Assembly (NCBI RefSeq): GCF_019679455.1
Contig: NZ_JAIEZQ010000001.1
Location: forward strand, 1,550,001-1,614,000
From: Nocardioides jiangsuensis
Lineage (GTDB): Bacteria > Actinomycetota > Actinomycetes > Propionibacteriales > Nocardioidaceae
Reading direction: 5' to 3'
Length of the DNA: 64,000 bases
Shown: positions 42,521 to 51,042 of the stretch, piece by piece
Position numbering within the stretch: the stretch's first letter is position 1
Layout: the number at the start of each line of letters is the position of its first letter
Translations under genes and position numbers: made by a program
Notes under the pieces: model-generated
Database searches by the model: none
What the model saw: the letters and a program-made list of their open reading frames with translations, nothing else
What the model was told of the DNA's origin: nothing

Positions 42521-44865
42521 CGGGTGCTCGCCGCCTTCGCGCGGCGTGCGTCCTGGGCGCCCCGGGCGTAGGCGAGGGGGCCCTGGGCGACGCCGAGCAG
42601 CCGCAGCCGCAGCAGCTCCCGCCGGCGGGCGGACGGGTCCTCGGACCCGTCCACGTCCTCGCCGGAGCGTGCAGCCCCGGACCCGGTCAGCAGGTGCCGT
42701 ACGGCGCGGGGTCCGAGCCGGACGAAGTCCACGAGCACCGACGGCCGCCGTACCGCAAGCCGGGTGAGGTACGCCGACAGCCCCGCCCCGTAGTCGAGGG
42801 CCTGGGCGCGCACGGCCTCGAGCTCGCGCCGGTGGTGGTGGTGGTGGTGCACGATCGCCGCTGGCTCGTAGACCAGCGCGTACCCCGCCAGGATCACGTC
42901 GACGAAGGCGGCCAGGTCGTCGCCGCCCCGGCCGCGGCTGCCGGCCCCGAGCGCGGGGTCGAAGCCGCCGAGCTCGCGCAGCACGGAGGTGCGGAAGGCC
43001 ATGTTGGCGCCGGAGCCGAGGCTGCCCGCGGTGTAGGGGAAGAGCGGGTCCGCCGGCCGCGAGCCGTCCAGGTTGAACCGGCGCCGCTCGAAGCCCTTCC
43101 CGAAGTCGCCCTGCTCCTCGATCAGCGCCTGCGCGACGGTCTCCAGCTCGGCGGGCCAGATCAGGCCGGTCACGCAGCCGACGTCGTCCGCCGCGGCGAG
43201 CTGCGCCACCAGCGCGCGGACCCAGCCGGGGTCCACGACCACGTCGTCGTCGGTGAACGCGACGACCGGGTTGTGCACGAGGCTCAACCCGGTGTTGTGG
43301 GCGCGCGCGAGCCCCGGTACGTCGTCGCGCACGTACCGCACCTGTGGGTAGCGCCGTGTCACCACGTCGTAGGTGGCCGACGAGCTCGGGGCGTTGTCCA
43401 CGACGACCACGTCCAGGTCCGGGTAGCCGGTGGCGAGGACGGAGTCCAGGCAACGGCACAGCGCCTCGGGCCGGTCATGGGTCGCGATCACCACCGACGC
43501 CGCGAGCCCGCCCGGCATCGCCGCGCCCGCAGCCGTCTCGTCGGGGGAGGACTCCCCGGGTGCGGCTGCGGCCTGGAAACGGGCGCGGATGGGGGTCAGC
43601 TCCCTGGCGCCAAGACCACCCGCGACGAGATCGGTGTCCAGCACACCCACGGGCCGGCCGCCCTGACGCACCAGGACACGGCCACGCTCGTAGGTGCGGC
43701 CGGTCTCGAGGTCCACCTGAGGCGCGACCGGCCGCGGGTCGGTGAGCTCGAGCTCGACGAGGCGCACCGGTCGGAACGGCCGGGTCGGCCCGTCGGCGTC
43801 GGCCACGGGAAGCTCCTCGGCCACGGGAAGCTCCTCGGCCACGGGAAGGTCCTCGGGCACGGGAAGGTCCTCGGGCACGGAGAGGTCCTCGGGCACGGAG
43901 GCCGGACGGCGCCGGCGCCACTGCCCGTACCGGCCGTGCGCGTAGCCGGCCGCGGTGACGGTCAGCCCCAGGACGATCATGCCGGCGCGGGCGAGCCCGG
44001 CGGCGTCACGCTCGCGGACCGCCGCACCCACCCCTCGCGCGACCCCGGACGGCAGGGTCCGGGTGACGTAGGTGCGCTCCGTGCTCAGCCCGTCGTGGGC
44101 CCCGACCAGCTCGGACACGGCGGCCTTGGAGTGCCCCTCGGCGAGGCAGCGCCGGGCGAAGTACGACACCCTCTCGCGGGCCGGGGTGACCCGGTGCAGG
44201 ACGCGCGCGGTGGGCTCGAAGACGATCCTCGCCTCCGGCCGGCGACGCCGGACCCGGATGCACAGCTCGGTCTCCTCGCAGCCGGTCGGCGCCGTGCCGA
44301 CCCGGCCGACGGCGGCGGAGAACCGCTCACCCTCGGCGAACACCTCGGCCCGGAAGGCCATGGCGGCGCCGATGACGTTGCGGACGTCGCCGCCGTGCTC
44401 GGGGAGCCCGCGGTAGGAGCAGCCGACGATCCAGTCGAACTCGCGCGGCCACCAGCGCGGGCGCTCGCTGCTCCAGCGGGGGAGGGCGGCCCCTCCGACC
44501 GCGACCACCTCTGGCTCGGCGAACGGTGCGAGCAGCCGCTCAAGCCAGTCCGGCTCCGGGACCGCGTCGTCGTCCAGGAAGGCGATGATGCTGCCCGAGG
44601 CCGCCTCGACGCCGGTGTTGCGGGCTCCCGAGAGTCCCCTCCCACGGTCGTTCGCCACGACGGCCACGCGCGACCCCCACGCCTGCTCCGAGCGCAGCCG
44701 CAGGACGTCGTTGTGGTCGATGACGAGCACCACCTCGTCGGGACGGCGGGACTGGCTCTGCAGGGCCGCCAGCGCGTCGGTGAGGTCTCCCCAGCGATCC
44801 TCGGTGAAGGCGCACACCACCACGGAGACGGTGTGGTCCCCCGCGCCGGCCGAGGACTGGGTCAC
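42517..44865 (-). CDS. Double-domain family 2 glycosyltransferase fusion
   Basis: This 782-residue protein has two family 2 glycosyltransferase (GT-A) domains. Domain 1, about 10-250, has VSVVVCAFTEDR, SGARNTGVEA, FLDDDAVP (Asp98-100) and EETELCIRVRRR. Domain 2, about 455-690, has ASVVIATHDRPEAL, RAHNTGLSLV, FTDDDVVVD (Asp540-542) and GRGGDDLAAF. A hydrophobic stretch (IVLGLTVTAAGYA, 297-309) and a six-residue repeat linker [SP]-V-[PA]-E-[DE]-L (about 324-354) separate them. A run of six histidines occurs at 674-679. It is expected to add two different sugars to a lipid-linked acceptor at the membrane. GTG 44865 overlaps the upstream stop (GTGA); a much longer frame to 45822 is rejected because it runs antisense-like through the neighbouring gene. 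Confidence 0.85.
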   Translation of the reverse strand: MTQSSAGAGDHTVSVVVCAFTEDRWGDLTDALAALQSQSRRPDEVVLVIDHNDVLRLRSEQAWGSRVAVVANDRGRGLSGARNTGVEAASGSIIAFLDDDAVPEPDWLERLLAPFAEPEVVAVGGAALPRWSSERPRWWPREFDWIVGCSYRGLPEHGGDVRNVIGAAMAFRAEVFAEGERFSAAVGRVGTAPTGCEETELCIRVRRRRPEARIVFEPTARVLHRVTPARERVSYFARRCLAEGHSKAAVSELVGAHDGLSTERTYVTRTLPSGVARGVGAAVRERDAAGLARAGMIVLGLTVTAAGYAHGRYGQWRRRRPASVPEDLSVPEDLPVPEDLPVAEELPVAEELPVADADGPTRPFRPVRLVELELTDPRPVAPQVDLETGRTYERGRVLVRQGGRPVGVLDTDLVAGGLGARELTPIRARFQAAAAPGESSPDETAAGAAMPGGLAASVVIATHDRPEALCRCLDSVLATGYPDLDVVVVDNAPSSSATYDVVTRRYPQVRYVRDDVPGLARAHNTGLSLVHNPVVAFTDDDVVVDPGWVRALVAQLAAADDVGCVTGLIWPAELETVAQALIEEQGDFGKGFERRRFNLDGSRPADPLFPYTAGSLGSGANMAFRTSVLRELGGFDPALGAGSRGRGGDDLAAFVDVILAGYALVYEPAAIVHHHHHHRRELEAVRAQALDYGAGLSAYLTRLAVRRPSVLVDFVRLGPRAVRHLLTGSGAARSGEDVDGSEDPSARRRELLRLRLLGVAQGPLAYARGAQDARRAKAASTR
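43801..43899 (-). repeat. 18-bp minisatellite inside the double glycosyltransferase gene
   Basis: Five consecutive 18-bp units run from 43801 to 43890, with a partial sixth to about 43899. The first two copies are identical (ggccacgggaagctcctc) and the others differ by one to three bases. In the reading frame (minus strand) each unit encodes six residues of the V-[PA]-E-[DE]-L-P type, so loss or gain of units would keep the frame and only change linker length. Confidence 0.85.
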
Positions 44866-45878
44866 CGCTCGACCGCCGGGTGCCCGTTGCTGCTCCGCGC
44901 CCGCGCCGCGGTGGGCTGCTCGGGGATCAGCGGAGTCACCTGCGCCTGGAACGACCCGGTGGCGTCCACGACCGCGTCGTCGTGCTGCGCCACGGCCGGG
45001 GTCGGCTCGGGCAGCAGCCCGTGCACGGCCTCGCGCGGCGCGGCCATGGTGCCGTGGTAGCGCGCCGACAGCGCCGGGCTCTCCGACCAGATCCGGCCGA
45101 CCACGCGGAAGCCGTCGCGGATCGCGCTGAGGTTGCTGACCCCGTGGATGCGCCGGCACTCGTAGCTGGGCACCTCCCAGACCCGCAACGCCGCCTTCGC
45201 CGCGCGCACGTTGATCACGGTCTCCACCTCGAAGCCGCGCCCGAAGGGCGATTCCGCGTCGGTGACGCCGGCGGCGCCGAGCTGGGGACGCGGGGTCTCC
45301 AGCAGGGTCAGGCAGTCTGCCCAGAACGCGTTGAAGCCGTAGCAGAGGTCGGTGTAGCTGGTGCCGTAGATCCGGTTGACCAGCCCGCACAGGGCCCGGT
45401 TGCCGAGGCGGCGCGACCGTGTGATGTCGGCGCTGCCCCCGCCCTGCGCGAACCTCGAGCCCTTGACCAGGTCGGCCCCGGCCACCAGCGCCCCCACGAA
45501 CCGCGGGATCTCGGCGGGGTCGGTGGACCCGTCCGCGTCGAGCGTGACCAGGATGTCGCCCCGTGCCTCCGAGAGCCCGGTCGACAGGGCGTTGCCCTTG
45601 CCGTTGCCGACCTGCCGGACGATCCGCACGTCGGGGCGCAGCGAGCGCGCCACCTCGATGGTGTCGTCGGTGGAGCTCCCGTCGACCACGATCACCTCGT
45701 AGAGGTGCGCCGGGAGCCGCGCGAAGACGGCCGGGAGGTTCCGAGCCTCGTTCCTGGTCGGGATGACCACGCTGACGCGTGGGTGCTTCAGGTTGCGTCG
45801 AGGCCGGTCGTGGACCAGGCACCCGACGGTGTGAATCTGTTTTGTGGTGGAGTCTTCCCCAGTGTGCGCGTGCCCCAT
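44862..45878 (-). CDS. Dolichol-phosphate-mannose-synthase-like family 2 glycosyltransferase
   Basis: About 338 residues from ATG 45878. The GT-A core has RVSVVIPTRNEARNL, EVIVVDGSSTDDT, GKGNALSTGLSEARGDILVTLDADGSTDP (DxD-type metal site), and GRGFEVETVINVRAAKAALRVWEVPSYE. Such enzymes move a sugar from a nucleotide donor to polyprenyl phosphate or a lipid-linked acceptor. It is the first gene of the glycan operon and lies directly behind the 425-nt leader region; its stop overlaps the GTG of the double glycosyltransferase. GTG 45908 would add 10 residues, but neither start has a strong ribosome site; homology begins around residue 30. Confidence 0.82.
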   Translation of the reverse strand: MGHAHTGEDSTTKQIHTVGCLVHDRPRRNLKHPRVSVVIPTRNEARNLPAVFARLPAHLYEVIVVDGSSTDDTIEVARSLRPDVRIVRQVGNGKGNALSTGLSEARGDILVTLDADGSTDPAEIPRFVGALVAGADLVKGSRFAQGGGSADITRSRRLGNRALCGLVNRIYGTSYTDLCYGFNAFWADCLTLLETPRPQLGAAGVTDAESPFGRGFEVETVINVRAAKAALRVWEVPSYECRRIHGVSNLSAIRDGFRVVGRIWSESPALSARYHGTMAAPREAVHGLLPEPTPAVAQHDDAVVDATGSFQAQVTPLIPEQPTAARARSSNGHPAVER

Positions 45879-46303
45879 CGATACCCGCCCCAATTCACGA
45901 CCAACCACGGCCGATCGCCGTTTCCCCGTTGGCCTTTCTAGATTTCTTCGACCGTACGGGCACGGCGCGATCGGCCGCTACGAAACCGAAGAAAAACATT
46001 GCCATAGTGTCGCTCGACACAGGCATTTAACGGGCAAGCCTTTACCTTTTCCGCAAGCCTCTCGCGGCTGCCGGAACCCCTGCCCATACAGGTGAACGGT
46101 GGAGGATCGATGACCGTAAGTGCTGTTCGCGACAACCGGGTAGGACTTCGGGACAAATGTCCGAAATGGCCAATGTCCGAAATGACTGTCGATGGTCGTT
46201 ATCTCTTTTATCGACGGAGTGCGAGATATTCGACCTGATTGCCGCTACGCCGCGATACTCACGATTAGCCGTAATAAGGCGACGCGCGGACCGGGGTACG
46301 TCG
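45879..46303 (-). other. 425-nt intergenic leader of the glycan operon with multiple repeats
   Basis: No gene is supported here. The region is clearly less GC-rich than the flanks. It holds: an 11-bp perfect inverted repeat CGGCCGATCGC (45908-45918) / GCGATCGGCCG (45967-45977), 30 nt before the first operon codon; a palindrome GTGTCG-ct-CGACAC (46007-46020); and a 13-bp direct repeat AATGTCCGAAATG at 46156-46168 and 46172-46184, of which the first copy overlaps an imperfect inverted repeat beginning TTCGGGAC (46147). The length and structures suggest a regulated promoter with a structured 5' leader. I could not match it to a known riboswitch class. Confidence 0.6.
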
Positions 46304-46894
46304 TCAGCGTGAAATCGCGCCGACCATGTTCAGGGCCAGCTCGCAGTAGTGGGCCGCGACGTCCTCGGGGTCCCACTCGCCCTCGTCGCGGAACCACCGG
46401 GCCACGTCGATGCCCAGGGAGAGCAGGGCGAGCGCCGTCATCCTCGGGTTCGAGGTGGTGAACGCGCCGAGGCGTACGCCGTCCTCGACCACGTCGCGCA
46501 GCTCCTGCTCGATCGCCCGGCGCAGACCCGCGATCTCCTCGAGGTGGGCGGGGCTGAGTGCCGCGAGCTCGTAGTTCACGATCCGGGCGCTGGTGTGGTT
46601 GCGTGCATGGTGGACCACGAATCCGCGCACCACGGCGACCAGCCGGCCCACCGGCTCGTCCGCGCTGGCCACCCCCTCCTGGACCAGGCGCAGGGTCAGC
46701 TCGTGCCCGGTGCGGGAGATCAGGTGGAGCAGGTCCTCCTTGGATCGGTGGTGCACGTAGAGCGCGGCCGGGCTCATGCCCGCGGCGGAGGCGATGTCGC
46801 GGGTCGTGGTGCCGTGGAAGCCCTTGGAGGCGAAGGACTCGACCGCGGCCGCGACCAGCCGGTCCCGGGCGTCGGTCCTGGTGACCTGGCTCAC
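46304..46894 (-). CDS. TetR-family transcriptional regulator
   Basis: This 196-residue repressor has a typical N-terminal HTH (RDRLVAAAVESFASKGFHGTTTRDIASAAGMSPAALYVHHRSKEDLL) and an all-helical ligand domain. It is divergent from the acyl-CoA dehydrogenase gene, and the 14-bp palindrome at 46965-46978 lies between them. Fatty-acyl-CoA-sensing TetR regulators commonly sit like this at the head of beta-oxidation clusters. GTG 46894 is the likely start; no strong ribosome site is seen. Its 3' end faces the leader of the glycan operon. Confidence 0.85.
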   Translation of the reverse strand: MSQVTRTDARDRLVAAAVESFASKGFHGTTTRDIASAAGMSPAALYVHHRSKEDLLHLISRTGHELTLRLVQEGVASADEPVGRLVAVVRGFVVHHARNHTSARIVNYELAALSPAHLEEIAGLRRAIEQELRDVVEDGVRLGAFTTSNPRMTALALLSLGIDVARWFRDEGEWDPEDVAAHYCELALNMVGAISR

Positions 46895-46964
46895 AGGGTC
46901 ACCGGTCCGCGGGGTGTTGACGGGGGAGTGGCACGTCGGGAACGCTAGGCCACACGCCGTGAGA

Positions 46965-46978
46965 TAAGCAAGCGCTTA
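46965..46978. promoter_or_regulatory. TetR-type operator candidate
   Basis: TAAGC (46965-46969) and GCTTA (46974-46978) are perfect inverted arms around AAGC, giving TAAGCAAGCGCTTA. It lies between the TetR gene and the first beta-oxidation gene. CAAG/CTTG-containing palindromes are typical of TetR regulators (for example KstR2-like) controlling actinobacterial acyl-CoA degradation. Confidence 0.7.
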
Positions 46979-47016
46979 GTCACGCTCGTGACCGTCCACC
47001 AGCTGTGAGGTTTTCG

Positions 47017-48162
47017 TTGAAGCGCTCGATCTATGACTCCGACCACGAGGCGTTCCGCGACTCCGTCCGGGAGTTCCTGGACCGTCAGGTCAAACCGCAC
47101 CTCGAGGAGCACGTCGCGGAGAAGTCGATGCCGCGGGAGCTGTGGCTGGAGGCGGGGAAGCAGGGCTTCCTCGGCCTGGAGATCCCCGAGCAGTACGGCG
47201 GCTCGGAGGCGGGTGACTACCGGTTCAACGCCGTGCTCACCGAGGAGCTCGCCAAGGTCAACATGGCGCTGCCGTCCTGCGTCGGCATCCACGCCGACAT
47301 CGTGGCGCCGTACCTGGTGCACCTGACCACCGAGGAGCAGAAGGAGCGGTGGCTGCCGCGCTTCTGCACCGGCGAGCTGCTCACCGCGATCGGGATGACC
47401 GAGCCCTCCGGCGGGTCCGACCTCGCGGCGCTGAAGACGACCGCGGTCCAGGACGGCGACGACTGGGTCCTCAACGGCTCGAAGACCTTCATCACCAACG
47501 GCTACTCCGCCGACCTGGTGCTCGTCGCGGCCCGGACCAGCCCGGAGAAGAAGGCCCGCGGCATCACGCTCTTCGCCGTCGAGGCCGGCATGCAGGGCTT
47601 CTCCCGCGGCCGCAAGCTCGACAAGGTCGGGCAGGACGAGTCCGACACCGCGGAGCTGTTCTTCGAGGACGTCCGGGTGCCCTCGGCGAACGTCGTCGGG
47701 GAGGTCGACAACGGCTTCATCCACATGATGCAGTGGCTGCCCCAGGAGCGCCTCGGCTCGGCGGTGACCAACCTCGCCCACGCCGCGCAGATCCTCGAGG
47801 AGACCATCGAGTACGCCCGCGAGCGGAAGGCGTTCGGGCAGTCGATCGGCGCCTTCCAGCACAACAAGTTCCTGCTCGCCGAGCTGGTCACCCGGGTCGA
47901 GGTGACCCAGGCGTTCGTGGACCAGGCGGTCATCGCGCACACCCAGGGGGAGCTCACCCCGATCGACGCCGCCAAGGCGAAGTGGTGGACCGCGCAGGTG
48001 CAGAACGAGGTCCTCGACCACTGCGTCCAGCTGTACGGCGGCTACGGCTTCATGAACGAGTACCGGGTGGCCCGCGCCTGGCGCGACGCCCGCGTGACCA
48101 AGATCTGGGCCGGCTCCAACGAGATCATGAAGGAGCTCATCGGCCGCGACCTCGGTTTCTGA
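47017..48162 (+). CDS. Acyl-CoA dehydrogenase, long-chain (LCAD-like) type
   Basis: The protein is 381 residues from TTG 47017, which has GAGG 6 nt upstream and yields MKRSIYDSDHEAF..., the usual family start; GTG 47005 is an alternative. FAD-contact motifs are AIGMTEPSGGSDLAALKT and FITNGYSADLVLVA. The C-terminus is KIWAGSNEIMKELIGRDLG, so the Glu of the MCAD-type YEGT motif is absent. As in LCAD and isovaleryl-CoA dehydrogenase, a Glu on helix G (LEETIEYARERKAFGQ) is the probable catalytic base. It introduces the alpha-beta double bond in an acyl-CoA. It is the first gene of the TetR-controlled cluster. Confidence 0.9.
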   Translation: MKRSIYDSDHEAFRDSVREFLDRQVKPHLEEHVAEKSMPRELWLEAGKQGFLGLEIPEQYGGSEAGDYRFNAVLTEELAKVNMALPSCVGIHADIVAPYLVHLTTEEQKERWLPRFCTGELLTAIGMTEPSGGSDLAALKTTAVQDGDDWVLNGSKTFITNGYSADLVLVAARTSPEKKARGITLFAVEAGMQGFSRGRKLDKVGQDESDTAELFFEDVRVPSANVVGEVDNGFIHMMQWLPQERLGSAVTNLAHAAQILEETIEYARERKAFGQSIGAFQHNKFLLAELVTRVEVTQAFVDQAVIAHTQGELTPIDAAKAKWWTAQVQNEVLDHCVQLYGGYGFMNEYRVARAWRDARVTKIWAGSNEIMKELIGRDLGF

Positions 48163-48209
48163 CCCACCACCCCCACACCCGGTCGCGACGCGGCCAGGAA
48201 GGCCGGCTC

Positions 48210-49427
48210 ATGCCTGAAGCAGTCATCGTCTCCACCGCCCGCTCGCCGATCGGACGCGCGTTCAAGGGCTCCCTCAAGGACATGCGTCCCGACGACCTCG
48301 CCGTGCAGATGGTGCGGGCCGCGCTGGCCAAGGTGCCGGCGCTCGACCCCTCGGACATCGACGACCTGATGCTCGGCTGCGGGCAGCCCGGAGGTGAGTC
48401 GGGCTTCAACATGGGCCGGATCGTCGCCGTCCTCGCCGGCCTCGACCGAGTACCGGGCACGACGGTCAACCGCTACTGCTCCTCCTCGCTGCAGACCACC
48501 CGGATGGCGCTGCACGCGATCCGGGCCGGTGAGGGCGACGTGTTCGTCTCCGCCGGCGTGGAGACCGTCAGCCGCTTCACCAAGGGCAGCGCCGACAGCC
48601 TCCCCGACACCCGGAACCCGGCCTTCGACGAGGCCGTGCTGCGCACCGAGAAGCTCGCGGCCGGCGGGCAGACCTGGTCCGACCCCCGCGAGGACGGCGA
48701 CCTCCCCGACGCCTACATCGCGATGGGGCAGACCGCCGAGAACGTCGCCCAGCTGATGAACGTGAGCCGCGAGGACCAGGACGCGTTCGGCGTCCGCAGC
48801 CAGAACCTCGCCGAGCAGGCGCTCGCCAACGGGTTCTGGGAGCGCGACATCACCCCGGTCACCCTGCCCGACGGCAGCGTGGTCAGCACCGATGACGGGC
48901 CCCGCGCCGGGGTCACGATGGAGGCCGTCTCGGCGCTCAAGCCGGTGTTCCGCCCCGATGGGACGGTGACGGCCGGCAACTGCTGCCCGCTCAACGACGG
49001 CGCCGCCGCGGTGGTGATCATGTCCGACACCAAGGCCGCGGAGCTCGGGCTCACCCCGCTGGCCCGGATCGTGTCCACCGGCGTCACCGCGCTCTCCCCT
49101 GAGATCATGGGCCTCGGACCGGTGGAGGCCTCGCGGCAGGCGCTCGCCCGGGCCGGGATGACCATCGGCGACATCGACCTCGTGGAGATCAACGAGGCCT
49201 TCGCGGCGCAGGTGGTCCCGTCCGCCCGTGAGCTCGGCATCGACGTCGACCGCCTCAACGTCAACGGCGGCGGGATCGCGGTCGGCCACCCCTTCGGCAT
49301 GACCGGCGCCCGGATCACCTCCACGCTGGTCAACTCCCTGCAGTTCCACGACAAGCAGCTCGGTCTGGAGACCATGTGTGTCGGCGGCGGCCAGGGCATG
49401 GCGATGGTGCTGGAGCGTCTGTCGTGA
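48210..49427 (+). CDS. Acetyl-CoA C-acyltransferase (thiolase)
   Basis: This 405-residue thiolase has all three catalytic elements: the nucleophile Cys in NRYCSSSLQTTRMAL, the His in NGGGIAVGHPFGMTGARI, and the second Cys in METMCVGGGQGMAMVLE (the family CxG motif). It cleaves 3-ketoacyl-CoA to acetyl-CoA and a shortened acyl-CoA, or condenses in reverse. AGGAAGG precedes ATG 48210. Its stop overlaps the GTG of the next SDR gene (GTGA). It supplies the final step of the beta-oxidation cycle encoded around it. Confidence 0.93.
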   Translation: MPEAVIVSTARSPIGRAFKGSLKDMRPDDLAVQMVRAALAKVPALDPSDIDDLMLGCGQPGGESGFNMGRIVAVLAGLDRVPGTTVNRYCSSSLQTTRMALHAIRAGEGDVFVSAGVETVSRFTKGSADSLPDTRNPAFDEAVLRTEKLAAGGQTWSDPREDGDLPDAYIAMGQTAENVAQLMNVSREDQDAFGVRSQNLAEQALANGFWERDITPVTLPDGSVVSTDDGPRAGVTMEAVSALKPVFRPDGTVTAGNCCPLNDGAAAVVIMSDTKAAELGLTPLARIVSTGVTALSPEIMGLGPVEASRQALARAGMTIGDIDLVEINEAFAAQVVPSARELGIDVDRLNVNGGGIAVGHPFGMTGARITSTLVNSLQFHDKQLGLETMCVGGGQGMAMVLERLS

Positions 49428-50179
49428 CCCGCCGGTTCGAGGGCAAGGTCGCCCTGGTCACCGGCGCGAGCCGGGGGATCGGCCTCGGCATCGCCGAGCG
49501 GCTCGTCGCCGAGGGAGCCAAGGTGTGCGTCACCGCGCGGAAGCAGGAGGCGCTCGACGAGGCCGTCGCGTCCCTCGGCGGCCCCGAGCACGCGATCGCG
49601 GTGGCCGGCAAGGGTGACGACGTCGAGCACCAGGTGGACGCGCTCAAGCGCACCGAGGAGGCCTTCGGCGCCGTCGACCTGCTGGTCAACAACGCCGGCA
49701 TCAACCCCGTCTACGGGCCGATGGTCGACCTCGATCTCGACGCCGCCCGCAAGATCTTCGAGGTCAACTGCCTCGCCGCGCTGTCCTGGGTGCAGCAGGC
49801 CCACCGGGCCGGCATGGGCGAGCGGGGCGGCTCGGTGGTCAACGTCTCCTCCGTGGCCGGCCTCAGGCCCGCCCCGGGAATCGGCTTCTACGGCGCCAGC
49901 AAGGCGATGCTCGCGCACATCACCGCCGAGCTCGCCGTCGAGCTCGGCCCGGACATCCGGGTCAACGCGGTGGCCCCGGCCGTCGTCAAGACCCGCTTCG
50001 CGACCGCGCTGTACGAGGGCCGCGAGGAGGAGGTGGCCTCCGCCTACCCCCTCAAGCGGCTCGGCGTGCCGGAGGACATCGCCGGCGTGGTGGCCTTCCT
50101 CCTCTCCGACGACGCGGCCTGGCTCACCGGCCAGGTGCTCGTCGTCGACGGCGGGGTCACCCTGACCGGAGGTGTGTGA
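49424..50179 (+). CDS. SDR family oxidoreductase
   Basis: This 251-residue classical SDR has TGASRGIGLG cofactor loop, NNAGIN, Ser in NVSSVAG, YxxxK as YGASK, and a C-terminal GQVLVVDGGVTLTGG. An Arg pair after beta-2 (TARKQEAL) suggests NADP rather than NAD. It is translationally coupled to the thiolase and probably acts as a 3-hydroxyacyl-CoA dehydrogenase or 3-ketoacyl reductase for the cluster. Another SDR gene starts 1 nt after its stop. Confidence 0.9.
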   Translation: MTRRFEGKVALVTGASRGIGLGIAERLVAEGAKVCVTARKQEALDEAVASLGGPEHAIAVAGKGDDVEHQVDALKRTEEAFGAVDLLVNNAGINPVYGPMVDLDLDAARKIFEVNCLAALSWVQQAHRAGMGERGGSVVNVSSVAGLRPAPGIGFYGASKAMLAHITAELAVELGPDIRVNAVAPAVVKTRFATALYEGREEEVASAYPLKRLGVPEDIAGVVAFLLSDDAAWLTGQVLVVDGGVTLTGGV

Positions 50180-50180
50180 G

Positions 50181-50969
50181 GTGGACGTTCGCGGCCGGGG
50201 CGTCGTGGTCACCGGCGCCGGGCACGGCATCGGCCGGGCGATCGCACGCCGGATGGCGGCCGAGGGGGCGCAGGTCGTGGTCAACGACCTCGACGCCGAG
50301 GCGGTGACCGCGGTCGCCGAGGAGATCGGCGGCCACGCCGTCCCCGGTGACGCCGCCACCGAGGCGGGGGTCGCCGCGCTCGTCGAGGACGCGACCGAGC
50401 GGCTCGGGGCGGTCGACGTCTACTTCGCCAACGCCGGGATCGACCTCGGCGCCGGCCTCGACACCCCGGAGGCCGACTGGGCCCGGGCGCACGAGGTCAA
50501 CGTGATGGCCCACGTCCGCGCGGCGCGCCTGCTGGTCCCGCGCTGGCTGGAGTCCGGCGGGGGCCGTTTCGTGGTCACCGCGTCGGCCGCCGGCCTGCTG
50601 ACCATGCTCGGCAGCGCGCCGTACTCCGTCACCAAGCACGCCGCGGTCGCCTTCGCCGAGTGGCTGTCGGCCACCTACGGTCACCGCGGCGTGACGGTGC
50701 ACGCCATCTGCCCGCAGGGCGTGCGCACCCGGATGCTCGAGGCGGCAGGACCGCTCAAGGACCTGCTCAGCCACGACACCGCGCTCGAGCCGGAGCAGGT
50801 CGCCGACGCCGTCTGGGAAGCCTTCCAGGACGACCGGTTCCTGGTCCTCCCGCACCCGGAGGTCCAGGGTTACTACGAGCACCGCGCCGCGCACACCGAC
50901 CACTGGCTCGCCGGGATGCGCAAGCTCCAGCGACGCCTCGACACCCCGGCCGCCCACGGCGACGGCTGA
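50181..50969 (+). CDS. SDR family oxidoreductase
   Basis: The 262-residue SDR has VTGAGHGIGRA, FANAGID (variant of NNAG), Ser in VTASAAG and YSVTK. An Asp after beta-2 (NDLDAEA) favours NAD. The last 60 residues (LEPEQVADAVWEAFQDDRFLVLPHPEVQGYY) are typical of actinobacterial SDRs acting on bulky hydroxyl substrates. GTG 50181 has GGAGGT 8 nt upstream; GTG 50172 would overlap the previous gene. The three consecutive SDRs in this cluster suggest a substrate with several hydroxyl groups, such as a steroid or terpenoid side chain; that is inference. Confidence 0.87.
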   Translation: MDVRGRGVVVTGAGHGIGRAIARRMAAEGAQVVVNDLDAEAVTAVAEEIGGHAVPGDAATEAGVAALVEDATERLGAVDVYFANAGIDLGAGLDTPEADWARAHEVNVMAHVRAARLLVPRWLESGGGRFVVTASAAGLLTMLGSAPYSVTKHAAVAFAEWLSATYGHRGVTVHAICPQGVRTRMLEAAGPLKDLLSHDTALEPEQVADAVWEAFQDDRFLVLPHPEVQGYYEHRAAHTDHWLAGMRKLQRRLDTPAAHGDG

Positions 50970-51042
50970 GACTTAAGGACCCGGACCACCCGTACGACCG
51001 TCGACCCGACCGACGTACACCCGCCCAGCACGAGGAGAGCAC

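Noticed and set aside
42829-42850. GGT/GTG triplet run considered as a microsatellite or cloning-tag trace
   Set aside because: It is in frame inside a conserved glycosyltransferase domain and not near a gene end, so it is read as a native histidine run.
43801-43899. Short direct repeats considered as a CRISPR array
   Set aside because: The units are contiguous 18-mers with no spacers and lie within a coding frame.
44866-45822. N-terminal extension of the double glycosyltransferase frame up to 45822
   Set aside because: The extension lies in another frame of the DPM-like glycosyltransferase gene and has no domain; the GTG at 44865 overlaps that gene's stop, as elsewhere in the operon.
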